Origin: Paenibacillus mendelii
GTDB lineage: Bacteria; Bacillota; Bacilli; Paenibacillales; Paenibacillaceae
Assembly (NCBI RefSeq): GCF_024498075.1
Contig: NZ_JANHOF010000025.1
Coordinates: 1-64,000, forward strand
DNA length: 64,000 nucleotides
Direction: 5' to 3'
Shown here: positions 40,598 to 49,513 of the stretch, one piece after another
Layout: each line of letters opens with the position of its first letter
Position numbering within the stretch: position 1 is the stretch's first letter
Position numbers and translations under genes: made by a program
The notes under the pieces: model-generated
Database searches by the model: none
Told to the model about the DNA's origin: nothing
What the model saw: only the letters and a program-made list of their open reading frames with translations

Positions 40598-41788
40598 ATG
40601 GCAAAGGCTAAATTTGAACGTAATAAACCGCACGTTAATATCGGTACAATCGGTCACGTTGACCATGGTAAAACAACGCTGACGGCTGCCATCACGACTG
40701 TTCTTTCCAAAAGATACGGTGGAGCTGCTATAGCATTCGACCAAATCGACAAAGCTCCAGAAGAGCGCGAGCGTGGTATCACGATCTCGACAGCTCACGT
40801 AGAGTATGAGACGCCTAACCGTCACTACGCTCACGTTGACTGCCCAGGTCACGCCGACTATGTTAAGAACATGATTACAGGTGCAGCTCAAATGGACGGC
40901 GCTATCCTCGTCGTATCCGCAGCTGACGGCCCTATGCCGCAAACGCGCGAGCACATCTTGCTCTCCCGCCAAGTAGGCGTTCCTTACATCGTGGTATTCC
41001 TGAACAAATGCGACATGGTTGAAGACGAAGAATTGCTTGAACTAGTTGAAATGGAAGTTCGCGACCTTCTCAACGAGTATGAGTTCCCAGGCGATGACAC
41101 GCCAATCATTCGTGGTGCAGCTCGTGAAGCTCTTCAAAATCCTGACGGCGACTGGGCTGACAAGATCGTTGAATTGTTCGAACAAGTTGACACTTACATC
41201 CCAACTCCAGAGCGCGATGTTGCGAAACCATTCCTTATGCCAGTTGAGGATGTGTTCACAATCACAGGTCGTGGTACAGTTGCTACTGGCCGTGTAGACC
41301 GTGGCGTTGTAAAAGTATCGGACGAGGTTGAAATTATCGGCCTTGCTGAAGAAAGCCGCAAATGTGTTGTTACGGGCGTTGAAATGTTCCGTAAATTGCT
41401 TGACTCCGCTCAAGCAGGCGACAACATCGGCGCATTGCTTCGTGGCGTAGAGCGTAAAGATATCGAGCGTGGCCAAGTTCTTGCGAAACCGGGTTCGGTT
41501 AAGCCGCACACGAACTTCACTGCTCAAATCTACGTTCTTACTAAAGAAGAGGGTGGACGTCACAAGCCTTTCTTCACAGGCTACCGTCCACAGTTCTACT
41601 TCCGTACTACGGACGTTACAGGCATCATCAACCTGCCAGAAGGCACAGAGATGGTTATGCCAGGCGACAACATCACAGTAACGGTTGAGCTGATTGCTCC
41701 AATCGCACTGGAAGATGGCACGCGCTTCTCCATCCGCGAAGGCGGACGTACTGTAGGCGCTGGCGCAGTTGCTTCGATCCAAAAATAA
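40598..41788 (+). CDS. tuf: elongation factor Tu
   Basis: A 396-residue GTPase that brings aminoacyl-tRNA to the ribosome. G1 GHVDHGKTT (19-27), switch I ERGITISTAHVEYET, G3 DCPGHADY (about 81), and G4 NKCD (about 136) are all complete. Domain II holds GRGTVATGRVDRGVV, and domain III TDVTGIINLPEGTEMVMPGDN. The single copy in this window lies after fusA. The SD is aaggagg, and a strong terminator follows. Confidence 0.98.
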   Translation: MAKAKFERNKPHVNIGTIGHVDHGKTTLTAAITTVLSKRYGGAAIAFDQIDKAPEERERGITISTAHVEYETPNRHYAHVDCPGHADYVKNMITGAAQMDGAILVVSAADGPMPQTREHILLSRQVGVPYIVVFLNKCDMVEDEELLELVEMEVRDLLNEYEFPGDDTPIIRGAAREALQNPDGDWADKIVELFEQVDTYIPTPERDVAKPFLMPVEDVFTITGRGTVATGRVDRGVVKVSDEVEIIGLAEESRKCVVTGVEMFRKLLDSAQAGDNIGALLRGVERKDIERGQVLAKPGSVKPHTNFTAQIYVLTKEEGGRHKPFFTGYRPQFYFRTTDVTGIINLPEGTEMVMPGDNITVTVELIAPIALEDGTRFSIREGGRTVGAGAVASIQK

Positions 41789-41816
41789 TGAATTGCGGCA
41801 TTAGCCGCATTCAAAG

Positions 41817-41842
41817 CCCTCACTTCGGTGGGGGTTTTTTTT
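41817..41842 (+). terminator. terminator after tuf
   Basis: ccctcac (41817-41823) and gtggggg (41828-41834) pair around a ttcg loop, followed by eight T. Confidence 0.92.
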
Positions 41843-42293
41843 ATTTAGCTGCACGAAATTTCTATAATTTGAGGTTTGCCTTAGCTGTCTTTCTTCTATA
41901 ATAATAGAAGGAATGCGTACGAGGACCTTTCATGCAATTGCAGCCGTTAAACGGAACGATGATGAGAGGCTAAGGTGATAGGCACATATCGGAGAACACC
42001 GGATCATCCTGTTTGAAGGGTTATTAATGAGGTAAGTGTTTCTTGTGGCTAGATAAGCCATTGCTGAAGCGGATTTGCTGACTGCGGTGATACAAAACAT
42101 GTTTTTGTAACAAGCCTAAATTACTTGTTGCATTCGCCTTCCATTTTAGATATAATAGTGGACGTTGGTCTGTGACGTTGCGATGATGCGAGAGGTTGTC
42201 GACACACCCGGCTCCTTTGCCATGAGGGGCTGTGTCGGGTTTTCTCGTGGAGTATGTCCGATAAATAATTGGGCGATAGAAGGAGGGACTTAT
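41843..42293 (+). promoter_or_regulatory. S10 cluster promoter and structured leader
   Basis: TTGCAT (42128-42133), 17 bases, then TATAAT (42151-42156) is a near-ideal promoter. In the leader, gctcc/ggggc (42211-42215 with 42226-42230) forms a core hairpin. It can be extended either by gacaca/tgtgtc (42201-42206 with 42231-42236) or by cccg/cggg (42207-42210 with 42236-42239) next to TTTTC, so an attenuator is possible. A perfect palindrome cttctat-aata-atagaag at 41893-41910 contains another TATAAT. The rest holds no gene. Confidence 0.6.
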
Positions 42294-42602
42294 ATGGCAA
42301 AGCAAAAGATTCGTATACGCTTGAAAGCGTACGATCACAGAATTCTTGATCAGTCCGCAGAGAAAATTGTGGAAACTGCGAAACGATCCGGTGCAGGTGT
42401 GTCGGGACCGATTCCGCTTCCGACTGAAAAGCAAATCATCACCATTCTGCGCGCTGTACACAAGTACAAGGATTCTCGGGAACAATTCGAAATGCGCACA
42501 CACAAGCGCTTGATCGATATTGTTAACCCAACGCCGCAAACGGTAGATGCATTAATGCGACTTGATCTGCCATCCGGTGTAGATATCGAAATTAAACTGT
42601 AA
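42294..42602 (+). CDS. rpsJ: 30S ribosomal protein S10
   Basis: A 102-residue protein of the 30S head that is also the NusE antitermination factor. IRIRLKAYDHRILDQSAEKIV and SGPIPLPTEKQIITILRAVHKYKDSREQFEMRTHKRLIDI (in separate conserved blocks) are diagnostic. ATG 42294 follows aaggaggg; the frame extends up to 42165 into the leader. It opens the S10 cluster. Confidence 0.98.
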   Translation: MAKQKIRIRLKAYDHRILDQSAEKIVETAKRSGAGVSGPIPLPTEKQIITILRAVHKYKDSREQFEMRTHKRLIDIVNPTPQTVDALMRLDLPSGVDIEIKL

Positions 42603-42643
42603 GGCAAGCATAACGGAGACTGGAAAGGAAAAGAGGTGTCAAC

Positions 42644-43267
42644 ATGAAAGGTATCTTAGGGAAAAAACTAGGAATGACGCAAGTGTTCACGGCTGAAGGC
42701 AACGTTATACCGGTAACGGTTATCGAAGCAGGCCCGAACGTCGTCCTTCAAAAGAAAGACCAGGAGAATGATGGCTACGAAGCTATTCAACTCGGTTTTT
42801 CGGATAAGAAAGAAAAACGCGCAACGAAGCCGGAAATCGGCCATGCGAAAAAAGCTGAAACAGCTCCTAAGCGCTACGTTCGTGAAATTCGCGGTATTAA
42901 TGTTGGTGAATATGAGGTTGGCCAAGTAGTGAAAGCTGATCTGTTCACAGCAGGCGAATTCGTTGACGTAACAGGTATTTCGAAGGGTAAAGGTTTCCAA
43001 GGTAACATTAAACGTTGGAACCAAAGCCGCGGCCCAATGGCTCACGGCTCGCGCTACCATCGTGGTCCTGGTTCTATGGGCTCGATTCAAGCGAACCGCG
43101 TACCAAAAGGCAAAAAACTTCCGGGTCACATGGGTAACGAGACTGTAACGATTCAAAACCTTGAGATCGTACGCGTCGATACTGACCGCAATGTACTGCT
43201 CGTTAAAGGTGCGATTCCTGGTCCGAAAAACTCTTATGTTAAAGTAAGATTGACTGTTAAGAAATAA
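42644..43267 (+). CDS. rplC: 50S ribosomal protein L3
   Basis: A 207-residue early-assembly protein near the peptidyl transferase centre. KGILGKKLGMTQVF starts it, and the extended loop GFQGNIKRWNQSRGPMAHGS and RYHRGPGSMGSIQ (about 125-150) reaches into 23S rRNA. The spacing to rpsJ is 41 bases, with SD aaagaggtg. Confidence 0.98.
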   Translation: MKGILGKKLGMTQVFTAEGNVIPVTVIEAGPNVVLQKKDQENDGYEAIQLGFSDKKEKRATKPEIGHAKKAETAPKRYVREIRGINVGEYEVGQVVKADLFTAGEFVDVTGISKGKGFQGNIKRWNQSRGPMAHGSRYHRGPGSMGSIQANRVPKGKKLPGHMGNETVTIQNLEIVRVDTDRNVLLVKGAIPGPKNSYVKVRLTVKK

Positions 43268-43293
43268 TTGCTCTCAGAAAGGAGGAACAAGCA

Positions 43294-43917
43294 ATGCCTA
43301 AAGTAGCACTTTTTAGCGTGAATGGTTCGCAAGTTGGCGAATTGGAATTGTCCGAAAACGTGTTTGGCATTCAGCCAAACGTTCATGTATTGCATAGCGC
43401 AGTACTGCTGCAGCAAGCTGCAGAACGTCAAGGTACGCACAAGACTAAAGGACGCTCTGAGGTTCGTGGCGGCGGCCGTAAGCCTTGGAAACAAAAAGGA
43501 ACAGGTCGCGCTCGCCAAGGTAGCATCCGCTCCCCGCAATGGGTTGGCGGCGGTACGGTTTTTGGACCGGTACCACGCAGCTATGGTTTCAAGCTTCCTA
43601 AGAAAGTTCGCCGTCTGGCGATTAAATCCGCTCTCTCTTCCAAAGTAATCGATAACGATATTATCGTACTCGACCAGTTGGCGTTTGCGGCACCGAAAAC
43701 AAAAGAATTTGCATCTATTTTGAACAACCTCAAAGTAGGTCGTAAAGCACTTGTTGTTACGGCTAACTACGAAGATAACGTAGCTTTGTCCGCTCGCAAT
43801 ATTCCAGGAATTAAGTTCGTCGCAGCTGACGGCATTAATGTTCTGGATGTCATGGTACATGACAAGCTTATCATTACCAAAGATGCAGTAGAGAAAGTAC
43901 AGGAGGTGCTTGCGTAA
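43294..43917 (+). CDS. rplD: 50S ribosomal protein L4
   Basis: A 207-residue exit-tunnel protein. The long loop with KTKGRSEVRGGGRKPWKQKGTGRARQGS (about 49-76, in parts) lines the tunnel where macrolides bind; it looks unmutated. In gamma-proteobacteria L4 regulates its operon; no such evidence is seen here. The stop and the next start overlap in TAATG. Confidence 0.98.
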   Translation: MPKVALFSVNGSQVGELELSENVFGIQPNVHVLHSAVLLQQAAERQGTHKTKGRSEVRGGGRKPWKQKGTGRARQGSIRSPQWVGGGTVFGPVPRSYGFKLPKKVRRLAIKSALSSKVIDNDIIVLDQLAFAAPKTKEFASILNNLKVGRKALVVTANYEDNVALSARNIPGIKFVAADGINVLDVMVHDKLIITKDAVEKVQEVLA

Positions 43918-44207
43918 TGAAGAACCCACGCGATCTTATCAAGCGCCCGATTATTACGGAACAAACGAGCGATTTCATGGCGAACAAGCGTTATGTGTTC
44001 GAAGTGGACATCCGCGCGAATAAAACCGAAATCAAAGACGCCATTCAACAAATCTTTAAAGTAAAAGTTTCGAAAGTAAACACGATGCGTATGCCAGCGA
44101 AGCCGAAGCGTTATGGCCGCTATAACGGATATACATCCGAATGGAAAAAGGCGATCGTTCAACTGAGCGATGACAGCAACGAACTAGAATTTTTCGAGAC
44201 GGTTTAA
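43917..44207 (+). CDS. rplW: 50S ribosomal protein L23
   Basis: A 96-residue protein at the tunnel exit, docking site for SRP and trigger factor. KRPIITEQTSDFM and VNTMRMPAKPKRYGRYNGYTSEWKKA are characteristic. It starts on the last base of the rplD stop, so translation is likely coupled. Confidence 0.97.
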   Translation: MKNPRDLIKRPIITEQTSDFMANKRYVFEVDIRANKTEIKDAIQQIFKVKVSKVNTMRMPAKPKRYGRYNGYTSEWKKAIVQLSDDSNELEFFETV

Positions 44208-44266
44208 TAACGGTTGAAGTTCTGACCGAGAACCACCGTTAGATAACGGTTAAGGAGGGAATCGAA

Positions 44267-45097
44267 GTGCCAATTAAGAAGTATAAACCGACTTCCCCGG
44301 CCCGCCGTGCAATGTCCGTCTCGACATTCGAGGAAATTACGACAAGCACACCGGAGAAATCGCTTCTTGCGCCGCTTTTCAAAAAAGCAGGCCGCAACAA
44401 TCAAGGTAAAATCACGGTTCGCCATCATGGTGGCGGCCATAAACGCAAGTATCGGATTATCGACTTCAAACGGAACAAGGATGGCATCGTTGGTAATGTA
44501 GCAACGATTGAGTATGATCCGAACCGTACGTCGAATATCGCACTTATCCACTATGTGGATGGTGAAAAACGGTACATCCTTGCACCAAAAGGTTTGAAAG
44601 TGGGCGACAAAATCGTATCTGGAGCAGGTTCCGACATTAAAATCGGTAACGCAATGCCTTTGGAAAACATTCCAGTCGGTACGGTTATCCACAACGTCGA
44701 GATGAAGCCAGGCAAAGGCGGACAGTTGGTTCGCGCAGCTGGTACTGAAGCTCAACTTCTAGGTAAAGAGGACGACTATGCAGTTATCCGTCTTTCTTCC
44801 GGTGAAGTTCGTCGCATTCTGAAAAAATGCCGTGCAACAATTGGTTCTGTAGGCAACGAGGATCACGAACTCGTGAAAATCGGTAAAGCCGGTCGTAACC
44901 GTTGGCTCGGCAAGCGTCCTGAAGTCCGCGGTGTCGTCATGAACCCGAACGATCACCCACACGGTGGTGGTGAAGGCCGTGCACCAATCGGTCGTAAATC
45001 GCCTATGTCTCCATGGGGCAAACCGACGCTTGGTTACAAAACACGCAAGAAGAAAAAAGCATCAAGCCAATACATTGTTCGTCGTCGTACGAAGTAA
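44267..45097 (+). CDS. rplB: 50S ribosomal protein L2
   Basis: A 276-residue core protein needed for subunit joining and peptidyl transfer. The RNA-binding GRNNQGKITVRHHGGGHKR and the C-terminal VRGVVMNPNDHPHGGGEGR, which holds the conserved His, are present. The start codon is GTG 44267 after aaggaggg. Confidence 0.98.
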   Translation: MPIKKYKPTSPARRAMSVSTFEEITTSTPEKSLLAPLFKKAGRNNQGKITVRHHGGGHKRKYRIIDFKRNKDGIVGNVATIEYDPNRTSNIALIHYVDGEKRYILAPKGLKVGDKIVSGAGSDIKIGNAMPLENIPVGTVIHNVEMKPGKGGQLVRAAGTEAQLLGKEDDYAVIRLSSGEVRRILKKCRATIGSVGNEDHELVKIGKAGRNRWLGKRPEVRGVVMNPNDHPHGGGEGRAPIGRKSPMSPWGKPTLGYKTRKKKKASSQYIVRRRTK

Positions 45098-45161
45098 TAG
45101 GCGCATAGACGCCGCCGCGTGACAGCTCGTCACGCGATGTCTCGTGAAGGGAGGATCATCT

Positions 45162-45443
45162 ATGGGTCGCAGTTTGAAGAAAGGGCCGTTTATTGACGGT
45201 TACCTGCTGAAAAAAGTTGAAGTTCTGAACGAGTCGAATAAAAAGGTTGTCGTTAAAACCTGGTCCCGCCGTTCAACTATTTTCCCACAATTCATCGGTC
45301 ACACATTCGCGGTATATGATGGACGCAAACATGTACCGGTGTATGTAACGGAAGATATGGTAGGCCATAAGCTTGGTGAATTCGCACCTACGCGCTCGTA
45401 CAAAGGCCACGGTGACGATGACAAGAAAACAGGCCGTCGTTAA
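45162..45443 (+). CDS. rpsS: 30S ribosomal protein S19
   Basis: A 93-residue 30S head protein. GRSLKKGPFIDGYLLKKVE and TWSRRSTIFPQFIGHTFAVYDGRKHVPVYVTEDMVGHKLGEFAPTR (in blocks) fit the family. ATG 45162 follows gggagg; the frame opens earlier, at 45144. Confidence 0.97.
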   Translation: MGRSLKKGPFIDGYLLKKVEVLNESNKKVVVKTWSRRSTIFPQFIGHTFAVYDGRKHVPVYVTEDMVGHKLGEFAPTRSYKGHGDDDKKTGRR

Positions 45444-45486
45444 TCGGCCATTCGATAAGTTCTCATGAACGAAAGGAGGTACATCC

Positions 45487-45822
45487 ATGCAACAAGCAAA
45501 AGCGAGTGTTAATCACGTGCGCATTGCACCTCGTAAAGCCCAGCTGGTTGTGGACTTGATCCGCGGCAAGCAAGTAGGCGAAGCGATCGCGATCTTGCGC
45601 CATACGCCGAAGTCAGCTTCTCCGATCGTTGAGAAATTGCTAAACTCGGCAATTGCAAATGCGGAGCATAATTTCCAGTTGGACGTCAATAAGCTGGTTA
45701 TCGCTCAGGTATACGTAAACCAAGGTCCTACAATGAAACGTTTCCGTCCTCGTGCGATGGGTCGTGCTAGCCGGATCAATAAAAGAACCAGCCACATCAC
45801 ATTGGTGGTATCCGAAAAATAA
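45487..45822 (+). CDS. rplV: 50S ribosomal protein L22
   Basis: A 111-residue tunnel protein. Its hairpin (QGPTMKRFRPRAMGRASRIN) meets L4 at the narrowest point of the tunnel. The N-terminus has VRIAPRKAQLVVDLIRGK. No macrolide-resistance-like deletion is apparent. The SD aaaggaggt precedes ATG 45487. Confidence 0.97.
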   Translation: MQQAKASVNHVRIAPRKAQLVVDLIRGKQVGEAIAILRHTPKSASPIVEKLLNSAIANAEHNFQLDVNKLVIAQVYVNQGPTMKRFRPRAMGRASRINKRTSHITLVVSEK

Positions 45823-45835
45823 GGAGGGAAAACGT

Positions 45836-46504
45836 GTGGGTCAAAAGGTAAATCCAGTCGGTCTTCGTATTGGTATTATCCGTGATTGGGAATCCAAATG
45901 GTACGCAGGCAAAGACTTTGGCGAACTGCTCATGGAAGACGTGAGAATCCGCGAATACTTGAAAAACAAGTTGAAAGACGCGGCTGTGTCCCGTTTCGAA
46001 ATCGAACGTGCTGCTAATCGCGTGAACGTTACGATTCATACAGCTAAACCGGGGATGGTTATCGGTAAAGGCGGTTCCGAAGTAGAAAACCTGCGCACGG
46101 AACTTGCAAAAATCTCCAAAGGCAAAAAGATTCACATCAACATTTCTGAGATCAAAAATCCAGAACTCGATGCAATTCTTGTTGCAGAGAGTATTGCTCA
46201 ACAACTTGAGCGCCGCGTTTCGTTCCGTCGTGCGATGAAACAATCGATTCAACGGACTACTCGTGCAGGTGCTAAAGGGATTAAAACATCGGTCAGCGGA
46301 CGTCTGGGCGGTGCGGAGATCGCACGTACGGAGGGTTACAGCGAAGGTACGGTTCCGCTTCATACACTGCGCGCCGATATTGATTACGGCACAGCTGAAG
46401 CACATACGACTTACGGCCGCATTGGCGTAAAAGTATGGATCTATCGCGGCGAAATCCTTCCGTCGAAGAAGAAAGTAGCAGCTCCCCAGGAAGGAGGCAA
46501 CTAA
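45836..46504 (+). CDS. rpsC: 30S ribosomal protein S3
   Basis: A 222-residue protein at the mRNA entry channel with a type II KH domain (MVIGKGGSEVENLRTELAK). The N-terminus GQKVNPVGLRIGIIRDWESKWYA is typical. The start is GTG 45836, after aaggaggg; the longer frame from 45752 overlaps rplV. The next gene begins two bases after the stop. Confidence 0.97.
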   Translation: MGQKVNPVGLRIGIIRDWESKWYAGKDFGELLMEDVRIREYLKNKLKDAAVSRFEIERAANRVNVTIHTAKPGMVIGKGGSEVENLRTELAKISKGKKIHINISEIKNPELDAILVAESIAQQLERRVSFRRAMKQSIQRTTRAGAKGIKTSVSGRLGGAEIARTEGYSEGTVPLHTLRADIDYGTAEAHTTYGRIGVKVWIYRGEILPSKKKVAAPQEGGN

Positions 46505-46506
46505 TC

Positions 46507-46941
46507 ATGTTGGTACCAAAACGCGTCAAACACCGCAAACAACAACGCGGTAGCATGAGAGGTCGCGCAAAAGGCGGCACGGAAGTGGCCTTCGGCGAAT
46601 ACGGCTTACAAGCAATGGAACCGGGTTGGATCACGAACCGCCAGATCGAATCTGCGCGTATCGCAATGACCCGTTATATCAAACGTGGTGGTAAAGTTTG
46701 GATCAAAATTTTCCCACATAAGCCAATCACTCAAAAGCCGCTTGAAGTGCGGATGGGTAGCGGTAAAGGTAACGTGGAGAAATGGGTTTCGGTTGTGAAA
46801 CCAGGTAAGATCATGTTTGAACTTGCTGGTGTTTCGGAAGAGACCGCTCGCGAAGCGATGCGTCTTGCTGCCCACAAACTCCCAATCAAAACGAAGTTCG
46901 TGAAACGCGAAGAAGTGGGTGGTGAAGCAAATGAAAGCTAG
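46507..46941 (+). CDS. rplP: 50S ribosomal protein L16
   Basis: A 144-residue protein near the A-site tRNA. MLVPKRVKHRKQQRGSMRG starts it, and VWIKIFPHKPITQKPLEVRMGSGKG is the conserved arm with the site of arginine modification in other species. ATG 46507 is chosen on aggagg; the frame extends back into rpsC. It overlaps rpmC by 11 bases. Confidence 0.97.
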   Translation: MLVPKRVKHRKQQRGSMRGRAKGGTEVAFGEYGLQAMEPGWITNRQIESARIAMTRYIKRGGKVWIKIFPHKPITQKPLEVRMGSGKGNVEKWVSVVKPGKIMFELAGVSEETAREAMRLAAHKLPIKTKFVKREEVGGEANES

Positions 46942-47131
46942 TGAATTCCGCAACCTGACTTCTGCTGAGATCGAACAAAAAGTCGCCGGGTTTAAAGAAG
47001 AGTTGTTCAACCTTCGTTTTCAATTGGCTACCGGTCAATTGGATAACCCGACTCGAATCCGTGATGTGCGTAAAGAAATAGCTCGTGCCAAAACCATTCT
47101 GCGTGAGAGAGAACTGGGAATAAGCAGCTAA
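46931..47131 (+). CDS. rpmC: 50S ribosomal protein L29
   Basis: A 66-residue two-helix protein at the tunnel exit. MKASEFRNLTSAEIEQKV and the LFNLRFQLATGQLDNP signature are present. The start ATG 46931 lies inside rplP and is translationally linked to it. Confidence 0.96.
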   Translation: MKASEFRNLTSAEIEQKVAGFKEELFNLRFQLATGQLDNPTRIRDVRKEIARAKTILRERELGISS

Positions 47132-47185
47132 ACACGGAATATCAGTTAACGATATCAAATGGTTATCGTTGGAAGGAGGAAGAAC

Positions 47186-47449
47186 ATGAGCGATCGCAAT
47201 GCCCGCAAAGTTCAAATCGGTAAAGTCGTGAGCGACAAAATGGACAAAACAATTGTTGTTTCTGTAGAAACCTACAAAAAACACAATTTGTACCATAAAC
47301 GCATCAAGTACACCAAGAAATTTAAGGCGCATGACGAGAACAACGAAGCGAAAATTGGCGATACCGTCAAAATCATGGAGACTCGTCCGCTTTCGAAGGA
47401 CAAACGGTTCCGCCTGGTCGAAATCGTAGAAGTAGCAGTCGTATTGTAA
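47186..47449 (+). CDS. rpsQ: 30S ribosomal protein S17
   Basis: An 87-residue OB-fold protein. VGKVVSDKMDKTIVVSVE-like (here IGKVVSDKMDKTIVVSVETY), KKFKAHDENNEAKIGDTVKIMETRPLSKDKRFRL are family blocks. ATG 47186 follows ggaagg with agg; the frame opens earlier, at 47159, without support. Confidence 0.97.
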   Translation: MSDRNARKVQIGKVVSDKMDKTIVVSVETYKKHNLYHKRIKYTKKFKAHDENNEAKIGDTVKIMETRPLSKDKRFRLVEIVEVAVVL

Positions 47450-47492
47450 AGGATGCTTTCCTTAAGCATTTTTCCGAAAGGAGGACGTTAAA

Positions 47493-47861
47493 ATGATTCA
47501 ACCATTTACGCGTTTAGCTGTCGCTGACAACTCTGGCGCGAAAGAACTGATGTGCATTCGTGTACTCGGTGGCACAGGACGTCGTGTTGGCCATATCGGC
47601 GATTTGATCGTCTGCTCCGTTAAACAAGCAACACCAGGTGGCGTTGTCAAAAAAGGTGATGTTGTTAAAGCGGTAATCGTTCGTACTAAGCGTTCCGTAC
47701 GCCGTAAAGACGGTTCCTACATCACATTCGATGAGAATGCAGCTGTAATCGTGAAAGAAGACAAAAGCCCACGCGGCACACGTATTTTCGGACCAGTTGC
47801 TCGCGAACTTCGCGACCGTGACTTCATGAAGATCGTATCGCTCGCTCCAGAAGTTATCTAA
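47493..47861 (+). CDS. rplN: 50S ribosomal protein L14
   Basis: A 122-residue beta-barrel protein at the subunit interface, also the binding site of the silencing factor RsfS. IQPFTRLAVADNSGAKELMCIRVLGG and the C-terminal RGTRIFGPVARELRDRDFMKIVSLAPEV (in blocks) are invariant. It begins with ATG after aaaggagga. Confidence 0.98.
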   Translation: MIQPFTRLAVADNSGAKELMCIRVLGGTGRRVGHIGDLIVCSVKQATPGGVVKKGDVVKAVIVRTKRSVRRKDGSYITFDENAAVIVKEDKSPRGTRIFGPVARELRDRDFMKIVSLAPEVI

Positions 47862-47915
47862 GAACCTTGATCAAATAGCTCGCGCATCAGCGCAAGCATG
47901 CAGGAGGTGTAACTC

Positions 47916-48269
47916 ATGCCACGGTTGAAAAAAGTGTTGGAATCCCATAGCAATAAACTGCACGTGAAGAAAGACGACAACGTGATCGTAATCAGCGGTA
48001 AAGATAAAGGCAAGAAAGGCCGGATCATTGCTGCTTATCCACGTGAGAACCGCGTACTCGTCGAAGGCGTCAATATGGTGAAGAAGCATTCACGCCCTTC
48101 TCAAACGAATCCACAAGGTGGAATCATTGAACAGGAAGCGCCAATTCACGTTTCGAACGTTATGCACATTGATCCGAAGAGCGGACAAGTAACTCGTATC
48201 GGATACAAAGTGCTCGATAACGGCAAAAAAGTCCGGATCGCTAAAAAATCCGGTGAAGTGATCGACTAA
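47916..48269 (+). CDS. rplX: 50S ribosomal protein L24
   Basis: A 117-residue assembly initiator with a KOW motif (HVKKDDNVIVISGKDKGKKG). The later segment VNMVKKHSRPSQTNPQGGI and EQEAPIHVSNVM complete it. It follows rplN by 54 bases, with SD aggaggtg. Confidence 0.97.
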   Translation: MPRLKKVLESHSNKLHVKKDDNVIVISGKDKGKKGRIIAAYPRENRVLVEGVNMVKKHSRPSQTNPQGGIIEQEAPIHVSNVMHIDPKSGQVTRIGYKVLDNGKKVRIAKKSGEVID

Positions 48270-48302
48270 TTCACCGTTCTAAAGAAAGGAGGACCATGAA
48301 AC

Positions 48303-48845
48303 ATGGCAGCAAGAATGAAGGATCGTTTCCTGAATGATATTACACCTGCTTTGATGCAGAAGTTTAATTATACAACGGTCATGCAAGTGCCGAAGATTGA
48401 GAAGATTGTTATCAACATGGGTGTTGGCGAAGCAGTTGCAAACTCCAAAGTGCTTGACACTGCAGTTGAAGATCTTCGCATGATTTCCGGACAAAAACCG
48501 GTTGTAACCCGCGCTAAGAAATCGATCGCTGGTTTCAAACTTCGCGAGAACATGCCAATCGGGGTTAAAGTAACACTGCGCGGCGAGCGTATGTATTACT
48601 TCCTTGACAAACTGTTCAATGTTTCGCTTCCGCGTGTCCGCGACTTCCGCGGTGTATCGACGAAAGCATTCGACGGCCGCGGTAACTATACGCTTGGCCT
48701 GAAAGAACAACTGATCTTCCCGGAGATCGAGTACGATAAAGTAGACAAAGTTCGCGGTATGGACGTCGTCATCGTCACGACGGCAAAAACGGACGAAGAA
48801 GCTCGTGAGCTGCTGACCCAAATGGGCATGCCGTTTGCGAAGTAA
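48303..48845 (+). CDS. rplE: 50S ribosomal protein L5
   Basis: A 180-residue protein that anchors 5S rRNA and touches P-site tRNA. VPKIEKIVINMGVGEAVANSK, then FKLRENMPIGVKVTLRGERMY and the C-terminal MDVVIVTTAKTDEEARELL are diagnostic. The SD is aaaggagga. Confidence 0.98.
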   Translation: MAARMKDRFLNDITPALMQKFNYTTVMQVPKIEKIVINMGVGEAVANSKVLDTAVEDLRMISGQKPVVTRAKKSIAGFKLRENMPIGVKVTLRGERMYYFLDKLFNVSLPRVRDFRGVSTKAFDGRGNYTLGLKEQLIFPEIEYDKVDKVRGMDVVIVTTAKTDEEARELLTQMGMPFAK

Positions 48846-48867
48846 TCCACAGGAGGTGTAGAACCAA

Positions 48868-49053
48868 GTGGCAAAAACTTCGATGAAGATTAAGCAGCAA
48901 CGCGATCCTAAATTCAAAGTGCGTGCTTATACGCGCTGCGAACGTTGCGGCCGTCCACATTCCGTTTTGCAAAAGTTCAAAATTTGCCGGATTTGTTTCC
49001 GTGAGTTAGCATACAAAGGCCAGATTCCTGGCGTTAAAAAAGCAAGCTGGTAA
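48868..49053 (+). CDS. rpsN: 30S ribosomal protein S14 type Z
   Basis: A 61-residue zinc-binding S14. CERC (Cys24, Cys27) and CRIC (Cys40, Cys43) hold the zinc. The start is GTG 48868 after caggaggtg. With L33 and L36 it shows that the zinc-type paralogues are in the main clusters. Confidence 0.97.
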   Translation: MAKTSMKIKQQRDPKFKVRAYTRCERCGRPHSVLQKFKICRICFRELAYKGQIPGVKKASW

Positions 49054-49083
49054 TCAGCCTAGTTCGGGAAGGAGGTTCACACA

Positions 49084-49482
49084 ATGGTTATGTCTGATCC
49101 TATCGCAGATATGCTGACGCGTATTCGCAACGCGAATGTTGTGCGTCACGAGAAAGTGGAAATGCCTGCTTCGAAAGTCAAGAAGCAAATCGCTGAGATT
49201 TTGAAACGCGAGGGCTTTATCCGCGATGCCGAGTATATCGAAGATAACAAACAAGGGATTATCCGTATTTTCCTAAAATATGGCCCTAACCAAGAGCGCG
49301 TCATCACAGGTTTGAAGCGTATTAGCAAACCAGGCCTGCGCGTTTACACGAAAAGCACTGAAGTCCCTCGCGTACTGGGCGGTTTGGGAATGGCGATCAT
49401 CTCCACGTCCCAAGGGATTATGACCGATAAAGAAGCCCGTCAAGTTAAATCCGGCGGCGAAGTACTCTGCTACGTTTGGTAA
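49084..49482 (+). CDS. rpsH: 30S ribosomal protein S8
   Basis: A 132-residue protein of the 30S platform. DPIADMLTRIRNANVVRHEKVEMPASKVK and the C-terminal STSQGIMTDKEARQVKSGGEVLCYVW (in blocks) are conserved. ATG 49084 or ATG 49090 may be used; both follow aaggaggt. Confidence 0.97.
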   Translation: MVMSDPIADMLTRIRNANVVRHEKVEMPASKVKKQIAEILKREGFIRDAEYIEDNKQGIIRIFLKYGPNQERVITGLKRISKPGLRVYTKSTEVPRVLGGLGMAIISTSQGIMTDKEARQVKSGGEVLCYVW

Positions 49483-49513
49483 TAAACTGTCACAACGATT
49501 GGAGGTGTAACAA

